52,445 nucleotides of DNA from Patescibacteria group bacterium (GCA_028688375.1 JAQTYG010000007.1:1-52445), one strand, 5' to 3'. Shown: positions 23,481 to 30,747, counted from the first letter of the stretch. Program-made: numbers and translations. Notes: a model not told the origin generated them from the sequence alone.

Positions 23481-24101
23481 CTACTTCCTCAATCTTTTTC
23501 TCAATTCACTGATTTCTTTTGTCAATTTTACCAATTTTAATTCCCGCTCGGCTATTATTTTGGTCAGTTTTTCCAGCTCTTTGATGCGTTTTTCCAGCTG
23601 TGCGGTGCGCTTTTCCACCGCCCCCTCCAGTCGCTGGGTGTATTCCTCCAATTTCTTTTCCGCCAGCTCCTTGGCCGTGACGTCTTCCATGGCCAAGAGA
23701 ATCAACTGTGGCAATGACTTGTCTCGCGCCCCAAAAATCTGGCGGGCGTTAAGAAAGATGATTTTTCTTCCGATCAACTGAAAATTGTGGTCGACCTCAA
23801 AATCTTTAAAAAAAGTATCCCTGGGCACAATTTCTTCCAACAATCTTTTTAGGGACGGGACGTTCCACTGTTTGTTCCCGATGTCGTAAACATACGCATT
23901 TTCCGTTTCGGCCCGAGAAACTTTAAAGAACTGGTAAAAAGATTCATTGGCCGCCACCACCCGAAGATTTTTATCCAAAATCAAAAACGGCTCTCTGACA
24001 GTGTCCACCACTGTTTTCACGTATGTCCAAGTGGTTTGCCATATTTCGTTGGCTAAACCATTTTTACGACCCGCTGTTTTTTTTATTTTATCTTTTTCCA
24101 T
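23481..24101 (-). CDS. PAS domain protein with C-terminal coiled coil
   Basis: A 206-residue protein. A PAS domain occupies ~30-145 (VREPFLILDKNLRVVAANESFYQFF, FQLIGRKIIFLNARQIF). A long coiled coil (~150-205) follows: EKKLEEYTQRLEGAVEKRT and later heptads ending LRKRLRK. No catalytic domain follows, so it resembles the sensory front half of a kinase and may signal by pairing with the kinase encoded 13 nt downstream. First gene of the operon; its long leader holds structured and duplicated sequence. Confidence 0.9.
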   Translation of the reverse strand: MEKDKIKKTAGRKNGLANEIWQTTWTYVKTVVDTVREPFLILDKNLRVVAANESFYQFFKVSRAETENAYVYDIGNKQWNVPSLKRLLEEIVPRDTFFKDFEVDHNFQLIGRKIIFLNARQIFGARDKSLPQLILLAMEDVTAKELAEKKLEEYTQRLEGAVEKRTAQLEKRIKELEKLTKIIAERELKLVKLTKEISELRKRLRK

Positions 24102-24235
24102 ATTTTCTAAGGTTGAATTAATAAAAAATTTATTTTTTATTATGAAACCTGACGAAAATTCAAATTTCGCAAAAATTTATATTTCCTAAGGTTGAATGAA
24201 TAAAAAACTTATTTTTTTATTATGAAAAACCGACG
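24101..24235 (-). repeat. Tandem duplication in the PAS-operon leader
   Basis: Two ~55-bp direct copies (24101-24155 and 24179-24235) with about 80% identity. Each holds the AT hairpin AATAAAAAA/TTTTTTATT-type stem and CAACCTTAG(G/A)AAATAT. The proximal copy runs into the PAS gene start, so the distal one is a non-coding duplicate of the translation-initiation region. Confidence 0.8.
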
Positions 24236-24350
24236 CCTTTCTCCGCACGCTTAGCGTCTTTTAACATCGACGGTTTCCGAGCGCGCTGGTTTCTCGCGTT
24301 TTTAAATATAAAAACCCCCCTTTCTTTCTCCTTCTGGCCCAGACCTTATT
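24214..24350 (-). ncRNA. Possible structured leader / attenuator
   Basis: The transcript leader before the PAS gene contains AAACCG...CGGTTTTTC (24277-24224 region on the minus strand), enclosing GACGCTAAGCGT. The arrangement resembles a terminator-like stem with an inner hairpin, preceded by further GC-rich pairing. It does not match a riboswitch consensus I know. Coordinates are approximate. Confidence 0.4.
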
Positions 24351-24356
24351 GCCTAT

Positions 24357-24385
24357 ATTATAGCCCTAAAAGACATGCCGAACAA
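24357..24385 (-). promoter_or_regulatory. Promoter of the PAS/kinase operon
   Basis: Minus-strand TTGTTC (24385-24380), 17-bp spacer, TATAAT (24362-24357). The dyad CATGCC/GGCATG (24374-24379 and 24396-24401) surrounds the -35 box and could be an operator. The predicted leader is about 250 nt. Confidence 0.7.
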
Positions 24386-24446
24386 GGCCGCGAGGCATGC
24401 TTTCTAATTTGTCAAGGGGGGTGGCTGCTCCCTCCGTAATATTCAT

Positions 24447-24470
24447 AAAACCCGGCTTTCGCCAGGTTTT
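24447..24470 (-). terminator. Terminator after tRNA-Trp
   Basis: Hairpin AAAACCTGGC-gaaa-GCCGGGTTTT on the minus strand, 9 nt beyond the tRNA. Confidence 0.85.
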
Positions 24471-24479
24471 GTTAAGTTG

Positions 24480-24550
24480 CAGGGGGTGTAGGAATCGAAC
24501 CCACGCAGGTGGTTTTGGAGACCACCGTACTACCACTATACGAACCCCCC
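24480..24550 (-). tRNA. tRNA-Trp (anticodon CCA)
   Basis: Acceptor GGGGGGT pairs with ACCCCCT (one G-U at the end), discriminator G. Anticodon stem-loop GGTGGT-CTCCAAA-ACCACC reads CCA. T-arm GTGGG-TTCGATT-CCTAC. No encoded CCA. It follows rpmG, as in the common tRNA-rpmG-trnW-secE arrangement, but secE is not next here. Confidence 0.95.
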
Positions 24551-24593
24551 ATTTTAAAGAAGCGACGTTTGGGCGCCGCCCCTTAAAATTTTA

Positions 24594-24758
24594 TCACTTG
24601 GTTTCCTTGTGCGCCAAGTGCTTTTTGCAGTGGCGGCAATATTTCTTTATTTCCAAGCGAGTCTTCAGCAGCTTTTTGTTTTTGCGACTGAAATAATTAA
24701 CGCGCTTGCACTCGGAACACTCCAACTTGATCATGTTCTCTCTTTCTTTTGACGGCAT
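24594..24758 (-). CDS. rpmG: 50S ribosomal protein L33
   Basis: A 54-residue ribosomal protein, [20 protein letters not shown]... with the zinc-binding pairs CSEC (~14-17) and CRHC (~41-44), i.e. the zinc-containing form, and a basic middle ([17 protein letters not shown]). It ends TGA at 24594. The position between tRNA-Thr/Tyr and tRNA-Trp matches the gene order of many bacteria. Confidence 0.95.
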   Translation of the reverse strand: MPSKERENMIKLECSECKRVNYFSRKNKKLLKTRLEIKKYCRHCKKHLAHKETK

Positions 24759-24841
24759 ATTTTCTAATTATTAATTTATATTGTGAGACGCTGAGCGTCT
24801 CTGCAACAACGCCGAGCGTTGTGGGCAGGCTAGGATTTTCA

Positions 24842-24993
24842 CCCCTCACTTGCCCCATGTTAAGTGGGTGGACTAGGATTCGAACCTAGGAAGGCGGAGC
24901 CAGCAGATTTACAGTCTGCCCCAGTTGACCACTTTGGTATCCACCCATAAAAAATTATTTTTATCGCGAACAAATGAACGGGCAAGTGAGGGG
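24842..24993. repeat. Inverted-repeat-bounded insert (family R3) containing tRNA-Tyr
   Basis: Perfect 14-bp arms CCCCTCACTTGCCC (24842-24855) and GGGCAAGTGAGGGG (24980-24993) enclose one complete tRNA-Tyr. The unit sits exactly in the T-loop of the outer tRNA-Tyr. The outer arm sequence CCCCTCACT is shared with the other R3 elements. Confidence 0.85.
24865..24946 (-). tRNA. tRNA-Tyr (anticodon GTA), intact inner copy
   Basis: Class II tRNA of 82 nt. Acceptor GGGTGGA/TCCACCC, discriminator A. Anticodon arm GCAGA-CTGTAAA-TCTGC reads GTA. Variable arm TGGCTCCGCCTT; T-arm CTAGG-TTCGAAT-CCTAG. No intron. Probably the functional tyrosine tRNA. Confidence 0.95.
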
Positions 24994-25023
24994 CGGGCCT
25001 AGGAAGGCGGAGCTAGCAGATTT

Positions 25024-25223
25024 CACTAACCCAAAAGTTTCCTTTTGGCATGGACTATATCTTTACCCGCGAGGGGTACTTTGGTATCTAGTCTCTACGG
25101 CGCCCCAATTAAAATTAAATCGGGTTCCCACGGTATTGGCATGTCCGCCGTCGGCGGATTTAGCTTTCACCGTTATCCCAAAGAGTTTCATCTCAAGGTT
25201 GCCCTTGGGAGCTGCAATTATTT
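25024..25223 (-). ncRNA. Group I intron in tRNA-Tyr anticodon loop
   Basis: A 200-nt self-splicing-type intron. On the minus strand the R element GTAGAGACTAGA and S element AAAGATATAGTCC form the P7 core. P8 is TACCC/GGGTA. P9 is CCAAAAG-GAAA-CTTTTGG. P2 is CAAGG-GCAA-CCTTG; both caps are GNRA tetraloops. P1 pairs exon CUGU with intron GCAG, giving the required U-G at the 5' splice site. The intron ends in G (25024). Splicing after U35 of the anticodon restores CTGTAAATCTGC. Size and helix order resemble the Azoarcus tRNA-Ile intron (IC3 class). No endonuclease is encoded. Confidence 0.92.
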
Positions 25224-25280
25224 ACAGTCTGCCCCAGTTGGCCACTTTGGTACCTGCCCAAAACAAATTTTTTTCCTCCG

Positions 25281-25318
25281 AGCCACCTGTCGGGCTCGGA
25301 CCGACGACCTACGGTTTA
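25281..25318 (-). pseudogene. tRNA-Thr 3'-half remnant
   Basis: AAACCGTAGGTC, then T-arm GTCGG-TCCGAGC-CCGAC, acceptor AGGTGGC and T73 form a tRNA 3' half starting in the anticodon loop. No matching 5' half (GCCACCT) is nearby. It differs from the intact tRNA-Thr next to it, so it is not a simple duplication. Directly upstream lies GGGCAGGTA, a copy of the first nine bases of the interrupted tRNA-Tyr. Confidence 0.65.
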
Positions 25319-25336
25319 CCTGCCCGACACGCCTAG

Positions 25337-25409
25337 AGCCGTCTCTCGGATTCGAACCGAGGACCTTCACTTTACAAAAGTGTTGCTCTGCCAGCTGAGC
25401 TAAGACGGC
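25337..25409 (-). tRNA. tRNA-Thr (anticodon TGT)
   Basis: 73 nt. Acceptor GCCGTCT/AGACGGC, discriminator T. Anticodon arm ACACT-TTTGTAA-AGTG reads TGT. T-arm CTCGG-TTCGAAT-CCGAG. First gene of the tRNA-Thr / tRNA-Tyr / rpmG / tRNA-Trp cluster. Confidence 0.95.
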
Positions 25410-25446
25410 ACGGCGCATTTTTAGCATTAAAACACATGCGAGGCAT

Positions 25447-25475
25447 AATATACCATATTTTCACGTTATAGTCAA
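25447..25475 (-). promoter_or_regulatory. Promoter of the tRNA-Thr/Tyr cluster
   Basis: Minus-strand TTGACT (25475-25470), 17-bp spacer ending TGG, TATATT (25452-25447). The R3 arm GAGTGAGGG directly abuts the -35 box, as at hrcA. Confidence 0.85.
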
Positions 25476-25517
25476 TCCCTCACTCCGCCCGCATTTTATA
25501 CCAGACTGGGTGAGGGG
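25476..25517. repeat. CCCTCACTC palindrome (family R3), imperfect copy
   Basis: Arms TCCCTCACTCCG and CTGGGTGAGGGG with mismatches, adjoining the promoter at 25447-25475. Confidence 0.65.
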
Positions 25518-25558
25518 CCCGGTCTACGAGCGATTCCAGGGCTTTAACCGCTAAACAA

Positions 25559-25583
25559 ATCGCCCCGCACGATGCGGGGCGAT
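25559..25583 (-). terminator. Terminator of the surface-protein gene
   Basis: Hairpin ATCGCCCCGCA/TGCGGGGCGAT followed by TTGTTT on the minus strand, 23 nt past the stop. Confidence 0.88.
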
Positions 25584-25605
25584 ATTTACTTCTTTTTCCT
25601 CTATT

Positions 25606-28600
25606 TTATCCCTGCGTCTTATCCGTCAACGCCTTGATCTCGGCGGTGATGGTGGCGCCCTTGGTCATGCCCTCAATGGCTGAGGCCGAGAGGGTGCGGA
25701 TGAACTTGGTCTGGAAGCCGTTGGCGGTTAAGCCGGCGGCGGTGACTTCCCGGAGCTGGTTGTCGGTGTCCACGTAGTAAGTGACGGTGCCGACTTTAAT
25801 CAGCATGCCCGGATGGGGTTTGGCCGTGGTGACATCGGTGCCACGATTGACGTAATGGGGCCAGAACGGATCGGCGACGGTCATGACCTTGTAAGCGGCG
25901 CCATAGAGCGAGGTGGCCAGGGCCGGGGTGATTTTAGCCAACTTGTTGCTCGGTTCCACGACGTACAATTGGTCGGAGGAGGCGCGTTTAACCACGTAAG
26001 AACCCGGGTGGTAGTTGACCGCGGCCGGATAGGAGATTGGGACATTCAATGAGTCAAAACAGGTTTGAGAGATGGTCTGATATCCGCCATAGGTCGGGCG
26101 CCAGGATTTAAACTCATCGCCGGAGGGGAAGTAGAGAATCTTTAAGGCGCTGTTCACGGCGTAGATGGCCGGTTTGCCGGATACTTTGACCATGTCGCCA
26201 GCCACTAAGGTCGGACAGCCCACGCCACCGGCCGGCGGAGCGACCACATCACCGGTGATGTTCTTGGTCAGGGTGACGGTTTGGACGGCGGAGTCGCCAC
26301 CGGAAGCAGAACGGAATTTAACATAAATGGTCTTGGCGCCATTGCCCGCGGACAAGGTGAAGGACTTGGAAGCGGCGTAGGTCTCCCAGGTACCGCCGGC
26401 GAAGGCGGAATTTTCCGAGATGGCCACCAGGGAAGCGTTAGTCGCGCTGAGCAACAGGGTTACGGCCGGAGTGGTCACGGTGGTGCCACCGCTAACGGTG
26501 ACCGCCGGACTGCCTAACACCGGGTAAGTGATATTGACACTGCCGCCGCCACCGGTGGTGCCGGAGCCGGTGCCGCCGGCGGAGTAAGCGGTGCCATAGA
26601 AGGACGCGGTGTCTGAACCGGTATCAGTGCTGTCTTTGGAATCAGTGTAAGCCAGGGTGAGCGCGCCGGAACCGGATACTTGCAAGGTGCCGTCATTGGC
26701 CGCGGCCACGGCGGCCACGCTGAACGGGATGGCGGCGCTGCGGAAGATGCCGGTATCAACGCCGGTTTCCGTTAAGGTTATGGCCTCGGAATCCGAGCGG
26801 GTGTTTTCCGTTAAGGTGATGGAAATGGTCTCCACCAAATTGGCGTACTTGTTCGCGTCTTGTTCTTCCACTGTCACATAGGCGGAGTTGGTGCCAGTGT
26901 TCAACAAGGCCACTTCCGTGCCGGAACTGTCGGTGATTTTGGATGATTCGTGGGTGTGGATAATGACACCGAGTTCCGTGGTGGTGGCGTTGTTGTTGTA
27001 GGTGCCGGCGGCGTACAACAGCCCATCGGCAAACAAGGTGGTGGTGCCGTTGTTGGTGAAGGCGCCGGTGGAGGTGGTTTGCAGACCGAGCATGTAGATG
27101 CCGGAACCCAGGGTCAGGTCATAGTAGGAGGCGACCGTGGTGGTGACCGGGCCGGAACCGGTGTAGCGGACATCGGAAGTGCCCGGAGTGAAAGTGCCGG
27201 TCTTGATGAACGGCGTGCCATTGGCCGGCAGAGTGAGGTCGTAGGAACCACCAGTCAAGGTCTTGCCGGTATTAATGGTCATGGTGTTGGAACTGGTGAC
27301 ATTGCCGGCTAAAGTAACCGTGCCGGCGATGACCGTGGCGTAAAGCGTGGTGTTGCCGGTGCCACCGAGGGTTTTAGCCGTACCGGTTAAAGTGGTGGTA
27401 CCCGAAGTCTGGGTGATGGTACCCGAGTTGCCGATATTACCGGCGGCCACTAAGTCATAGGTGGATAGAGCCAGCGATCCGCCGGAGTTGACGGTTAAGT
27501 CATTGGTAGTCGTGGCCGAGTTCCCCAAAGTACCGGCCGTATTTACAATCAAATTGTAATACGTGGTGGAGGCGATGGTGGCCGAAGTGGCGCCAGCGTA
27601 AACCACCGTGGAGGTGGAACAGGTAAAGGTGCCGTTCTTAATTAGCGGTACGCCGGTCGCCTTAGACAGGACGATGTTGTAGGTGGCCGCGTCCAGGGTG
27701 CCGTTAACCGGAATCGTGAGGACATTGGTGGTGGTGACGTTGCCGGATAACGTGGCCGTGGAACTGACGGTGAGGTTGTAGTAAGTTCCGGTGGCCACGG
27801 CGTTAACAGCGCCTTCGTAATAGACCAAGGAGGTGGAGGCGGAGAAACTGCCGGTGCCGTTAATGACGAACGGCGCGCCAGAAGCCGCGATTAATTTAAT
27901 AGTACCGGCTCCACCGTTCAGGGAACTGCCGGTGTTGATGGTTAAGTAAGTAGTGGAAGTAACATCGCCCAGGAGGGTGGTGGAACCGCCGATGACCAGG
28001 TTATACAGGTCGGTGATACCGGTACCGCCGAGGGTTTTGCTGGCGCCGGTTGTTCTAACCGTACCGCCAGTTTGAATGATAGACCCGGAGTTCACGACAT
28101 TGCCGGCAGCGGCCAAATCGTAGGTAGATAAATTCAACGACATGCCGGAATTGACAGTCAAGTCACCGGTAGTGGTAACGCTGGCGCCTAAAGTACCGAC
28201 GGTGTTAACGGTCAAACCATAATAGGCTCCGCCCGGAATAGTCGCGTCAGTCGCCCCGGAGAAAATCACCAAGGACGTGGCCGGGGTAAAGGTGCCGGTT
28301 CTGACCAGCGGTGAGCCGGTGGCTTTGGTTAAAAGAATGTTGTAAGCGCCACCACCAACTAATTCTTTATTGGCGCTAATAGTCAAAATATTGGTCGTGG
28401 TCACGCTACCGGCCAAAGTGGTAGTCGCGCCGGAAATGGTTAGGTTAAACAAGGTGGTGTTACCGGTTCCGCCCAAAGTAGCATTGGCGCCACTCATGGT
28501 AACTGTGCCAGACGCTTCCTGCGTGGTCGTACCGGAATTGGCAAGATTGCCGGATAAGGCTAAATCATAAGTGGACAGAGCCATGGTGGCGTTGGCATTG

Positions 28601-30297
28601 ACGGTTAAATTATTGCCCACGGTCAAATTCGCGCTGGGGGTAGCCGTGCCGGCGCCAATGGTTAAATTATAATAAGTGGAAGAAGCGAGAGTGGCGCTGG
28701 AGTTGGTATACATGACATTGGAAGTGGACGCGGTGAAAAGCGCGCCGGTTTTATCCAATGGCGTACCGGTGCCGGGCAGAGTCAAGGTGAAATTCCCCGC
28801 CACTAATTCTCTATCAGCGCTGATTTTTAATTGATTAGTCGTGGTCACGTTACCGGCCAAAGTAGTGGTCGCGCCTTGGATAGTCAAGTTGTAGAGTGTG
28901 GTATTACCGGTACCGCCCAAAGTGACGTTCACGCCGTACATGGTAACCAAACCACTGGCCGCTTGAGTAATAGTGCCGGAATTGGCGATACTGCTGGACG
29001 CCACAAAATTATAGGTGGACAAAGCCAGCGATTTGCCGGAATTGACCGTTAAATTACCGGTGGTGGTCGCGCTATTCCCCAAAGTACCGGCAGTATTAAC
29101 TATCAAGTTGTAGTAGGTGGTAGAAGCAATCGTGGCCGAGGTGCTGCCGGAGTAAACCACGGTAGAAGCGGAACAGGTGAAAGTACCGTTCTTAATCAAT
29201 GGCACACCGCTTTCTTTCGTCAACACGATGTTGTAAGAAGCAGCGTCAAGTGTGCCGTTAACCGGAATGGTCAGGACATTGGTGGTGGTAACATGGCCGG
29301 AAAGCGTGGCAGTGGAACTGACGGTCAGGTTGTAGTAAGTTCCGGTAGCCACGGCATTGACGGCGCCTTCATAATAAACCAAGGAAGTGGAGGCGGAGAA
29401 ACTGCCGGTGCCGTTAATCACAAACGGCGCGCCTGAGGTCTTGGTTAATTTGATGGTGCCGGCTCCGCCGACCAGGGAACTGCCGGTGTTAATCGTTAAA
29501 ACATTGGTGGAGGTAACATCACCCAAAATGGTGGTGGAACCGCCGATGATCAGGTTGTAGAGGTCGGTAATGCCGGTGCCGCCGAGGGTTTTGCTGGCGC
29601 CGGTTGTTCTGACTGAACCACCGGTTTGAACGATAGCGCCGGAGTTTGATAAGTTACCGGCTAAGGCCAAACTGTTAGTACCCAAAATCAAAGTACCGCT
29701 AGAATTTATAGTTATGTCGCCGGTTGTAGTAACATCGCCGGTTACTGTGCGGTCGTTGTCAATAATCAAATTAGGAAACGCAAAACTCGTAAGAGCACTG
29801 GTGGTGACTACTATGGTCTTACTGGCGCCATAAAGTCTAATCGTCGGGCTCGATAATCCGACCCAAGTTCCCGTGGCAATAGTAAAGTTACCGCCTATAT
29901 TCCACACGCCGCTGCCGGTGGTGGAAACAGTACCGCCATTTTGCAAAAAATTGCCTGTGGAGGTGGCCGTGGCCGCGCCAATTGTGATTACTCCGGTGTA
30001 GTCGTTGTTGACGGTAATCGCGGCTGTTGTTGTCATGGTGGCGTCCCAAGTAGCGTAAGTGGTGGTAGCGGCGCCATCAAAAATCAAGTTGCTACCCGCA
30101 ACATCAGCACAAGGACCTTGAGACCCATCATCCCAATTTGTCGCCAAACTCATGAGATGGCTGGTAGAGGCAGTCCAAGTGCAATTCACCGCCTTGGCCG
30201 GCGCCGCATTAAATAAAAACCAGGCCCCGGCGATTAATACCGCCACCATGGCCAGACCGCTCCGGCGAAAGGAAAACATATTTTTTATGTTACTCAT
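25606..30297 (-). CDS. Giant repetitive surface protein (beta-helix repeats)
   Basis: A 1563-residue exported protein. A signal peptide (1-36, FRRSGLAMVAVLIAGAWFLF ... AKA) leads into ~1100 residues of Thr/Ser/Gly-rich repeats with units such as TLYNLTIQGATTTLAGNVTTTN, SASTSLVYYEG and NLTVNSGKSLALSTY, typical of parallel beta-helix or autotransporter-like adhesins. A Thr/Gly linker (~1185-1290) follows. A C-terminal ~190-residue module (SGKPAIYAVNSALKILYFPSGDEFKSW in part, PGSYVVKRASS, GTVTYYVDTDNQLREV) resembles a repeat module I know from CPR cell-surface proteins. Residues ~236-440 and ~752-952 are a large internal duplication. The gene is more GC-rich and Thr-biased than its neighbours. 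Likely an S-layer or adhesion protein; single gene with long leader and terminator. Confidence 0.88.
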   Translation of the reverse strand: MSNIKNMFSFRRSGLAMVAVLIAGAWFLFNAAPAKAVNCTWTASTSHLMSLATNWDDGSQGPCADVAGSNLIFDGAATTTYATWDATMTTTAAITVNNDYTGVITIGAATATSTGNFLQNGGTVSTTGSGVWNIGGNFTIATGTWVGLSSPTIRLYGASKTIVVTTSALTSFAFPNLIIDNDRTVTGDVTTTGDITINSSGTLILGTNSLALAGNLSNSGAIVQTGGSVRTTGASKTLGGTGITDLYNLIIGGSTTILGDVTSTNVLTINTGSSLVGGAGTIKLTKTSGAPFVINGTGSFSASTSLVYYEGAVNAVATGTYYNLTVSSTATLSGHVTTTNVLTIPVNGTLDAASYNIVLTKESGVPLIKNGTFTCSASTVVYSGSTSATIASTTYYNLIVNTAGTLGNSATTTGNLTVNSGKSLALSTYNFVASSSIANSGTITQAASGLVTMYGVNVTLGGTGNTTLYNLTIQGATTTLAGNVTTTNQLKISADRELVAGNFTLTLPGTGTPLDKTGALFTASTSNVMYTNSSATLASSTYYNLTIGAGTATPSANLTVGNNLTVNANATMALSTYDLALSGNLANSGTTTQEASGTVTMSGANATLGGTGNTTLFNLTISGATTTLAGSVTTTNILTISANKELVGGGAYNILLTKATGSPLVRTGTFTPATSLVIFSGATDATIPGGAYYGLTVNTVGTLGASVTTTGDLTVNSGMSLNLSTYDLAAAGNVVNSGSIIQTGGTVRTTGASKTLGGTGITDLYNLVIGGSTTLLGDVTSTTYLTINTGSSLNGGAGTIKLIAASGAPFVINGTGSFSASTSLVYYEGAVNAVATGTYYNLTVSSTATLSGNVTTTNVLTIPVNGTLDAATYNIVLSKATGVPLIKNGTFTCSTSTVVYAGATSATIASTTYYNLIVNTAGTLGNSATTTNDLTVNSGGSLALSTYDLVAAGNIGNSGTITQTSGTTTLTGTAKTLGGTGNTTLYATVIAGTVTLAGNVTSSNTMTINTGKTLTGGSYDLTLPANGTPFIKTGTFTPGTSDVRYTGSGPVTTTVASYYDLTLGSGIYMLGLQTTSTGAFTNNGTTTLFADGLLYAAGTYNNNATTTELGVIIHTHESSKITDSSGTEVALLNTGTNSAYVTVEEQDANKYANLVETISITLTENTRSDSEAITLTETGVDTGIFRSAAIPFSVAAVAAANDGTLQVSGSGALTLAYTDSKDSTDTGSDTASFYGTAYSAGGTGSGTTGGGGSVNITYPVLGSPAVTVSGGTTVTTPAVTLLLSATNASLVAISENSAFAGGTWETYAASKSFTLSAGNGAKTIYVKFRSASGGDSAVQTVTLTKNITGDVVAPPAGGVGCPTLVAGDMVKVSGKPAIYAVNSALKILYFPSGDEFKSWRPTYGGYQTISQTCFDSLNVPISYPAAVNYHPGSYVVKRASSDQLYVVEPSNKLAKITPALATSLYGAAYKVMTVADPFWPHYVNRGTDVTTAKPHPGMLIKVGTVTYYVDTDNQLREVTAAGLTANGFQTKFIRTLSASAIEGMTKGATITAEIKALTDKTQG

Positions 30298-30451
30298 ATT
30301 AAATAAGAGTTTATTAATAAATTATTTATTTTTAAAATTAAGTTTTATTTCCTATAGGCATTATATATATAAAAATATTACAAAAAATGATTTTTGTTTT
30401 GAAAAACTACGAAATTTTTCGCAAAGAATTTCTCACCGTTATATTATAGCA
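30298..30451 (-). promoter_or_regulatory. Promoter and ~140-nt AT-rich leader of the surface-protein gene
   Basis: Minus-strand extended -10 TGC-TATAAT (30451-30443) without a good -35 (TTAAAA 17 bp upstream). The following ~140 nt up to the ATG at 30297 are A/T-rich with no gene and no strong Shine-Dalgarno sequence. Confidence 0.6.
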
Positions 30452-30486
30452 CATTTTTCGCCTTATTTTAAGGGGCTGTGGATAAG

Positions 30487-30520
30487 TGACAACGAAACTC
30501 CTGCAGGAGTTTCGTTGTCA
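30487..30520. repeat. Perfect 34-bp palindrome
   Basis: Half-site TGACAACGAAACTCCTG followed by its exact complement. It is followed to 30646 by mosaic short repeats (GGCGGG/CCCGCC, and a GGGATTC...GAATCCC pair ending CAGAATGACA) without a gene. Confidence 0.85.
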
Positions 30521-30646
30521 TCCTGCCTGCCCGCCTCTGGCGGGAGCGAACCGCGTCAAAGCGGTGAGCCGAAGGATCCCTTGGGCGATTTCGAAGGGAT
30601 TCTTCGGTCTCCGCCAGCCGGCGAATCCCTCAGAATGACAAAAACA

Positions 30647-30673
30647 AAATAGGCCCCTAGAAGGGGTCTATTT
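30647..30673 (-). terminator. Terminator after tRNA-Thr(GGT)
   Basis: Hairpin AAATAGACCCCT-tct-AGGGGCCTATTT followed by TGTTTTTG on the minus strand. Confidence 0.88.
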
Positions 30674-30674
30674 G

Positions 30675-30747
30675 AGCCGTTGAGCGGATTTGAACCGCTG
30701 ACCTACTCCTTACCATGGAGTTGCTCTACCAACTGAGCTACAACGGC
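30675..30747 (-). tRNA. tRNA-Thr (anticodon GGT)
   Basis: 73 nt. Acceptor GCCGTTG/CAACGGC, discriminator T. Anticodon arm ACTCC-ATGGTAA-GGAGT reads GGT. T-arm AGCGG-TTCAAAT-CCGCT. Confidence 0.95.

Larger units (their letters stand above)
24822..25259 (-). tRNA. Interrupted tRNA-Tyr (GTA): group I intron plus T-loop insertion
   Basis: Outer tRNA-Tyr in three pieces. The 5' exon (25259-25224) runs from acceptor GGGCAGG to GCAGACTGT. After the intron the second piece (25023-24998) holds AAATCTGC, the variable arm and T-stem CTAGG. After a 156-bp insertion the third piece (24841-24822) supplies loop TGAAAAT, T-stem CCTAG, acceptor CCTGCCC and discriminator A. GGGCAGG/CCTGCCC pairs perfectly and differs from the inner copy by compensated changes, so this was once a selected tRNA. 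Whether it still matures is doubtful because of the T-loop insertion. GC-rich hairpins (GAGACGC/GCGTCTC and AACGC/GCGTT) follow it. Confidence 0.75.

Noticed and set aside
21177-24101. Frameshifted hybrid kinase (PAS gene and kinase as one broken gene)
   Set aside because: The PAS gene ends in a complete coiled coil with its own stop, and the kinase has its own start and three intact PAS domains.
24214-24350. c-di-GMP (GEMM) riboswitch before the PAS operon
   Set aside because: The conserved GEMM core words do not appear; only generic hairpins can be supported.
24974-25398. Plus-strand frames over the tRNA-Thr/Tyr cluster resembling short proteins
   Set aside because: They are translations of the reverse complement of tRNA genes, a known source of false proteins.
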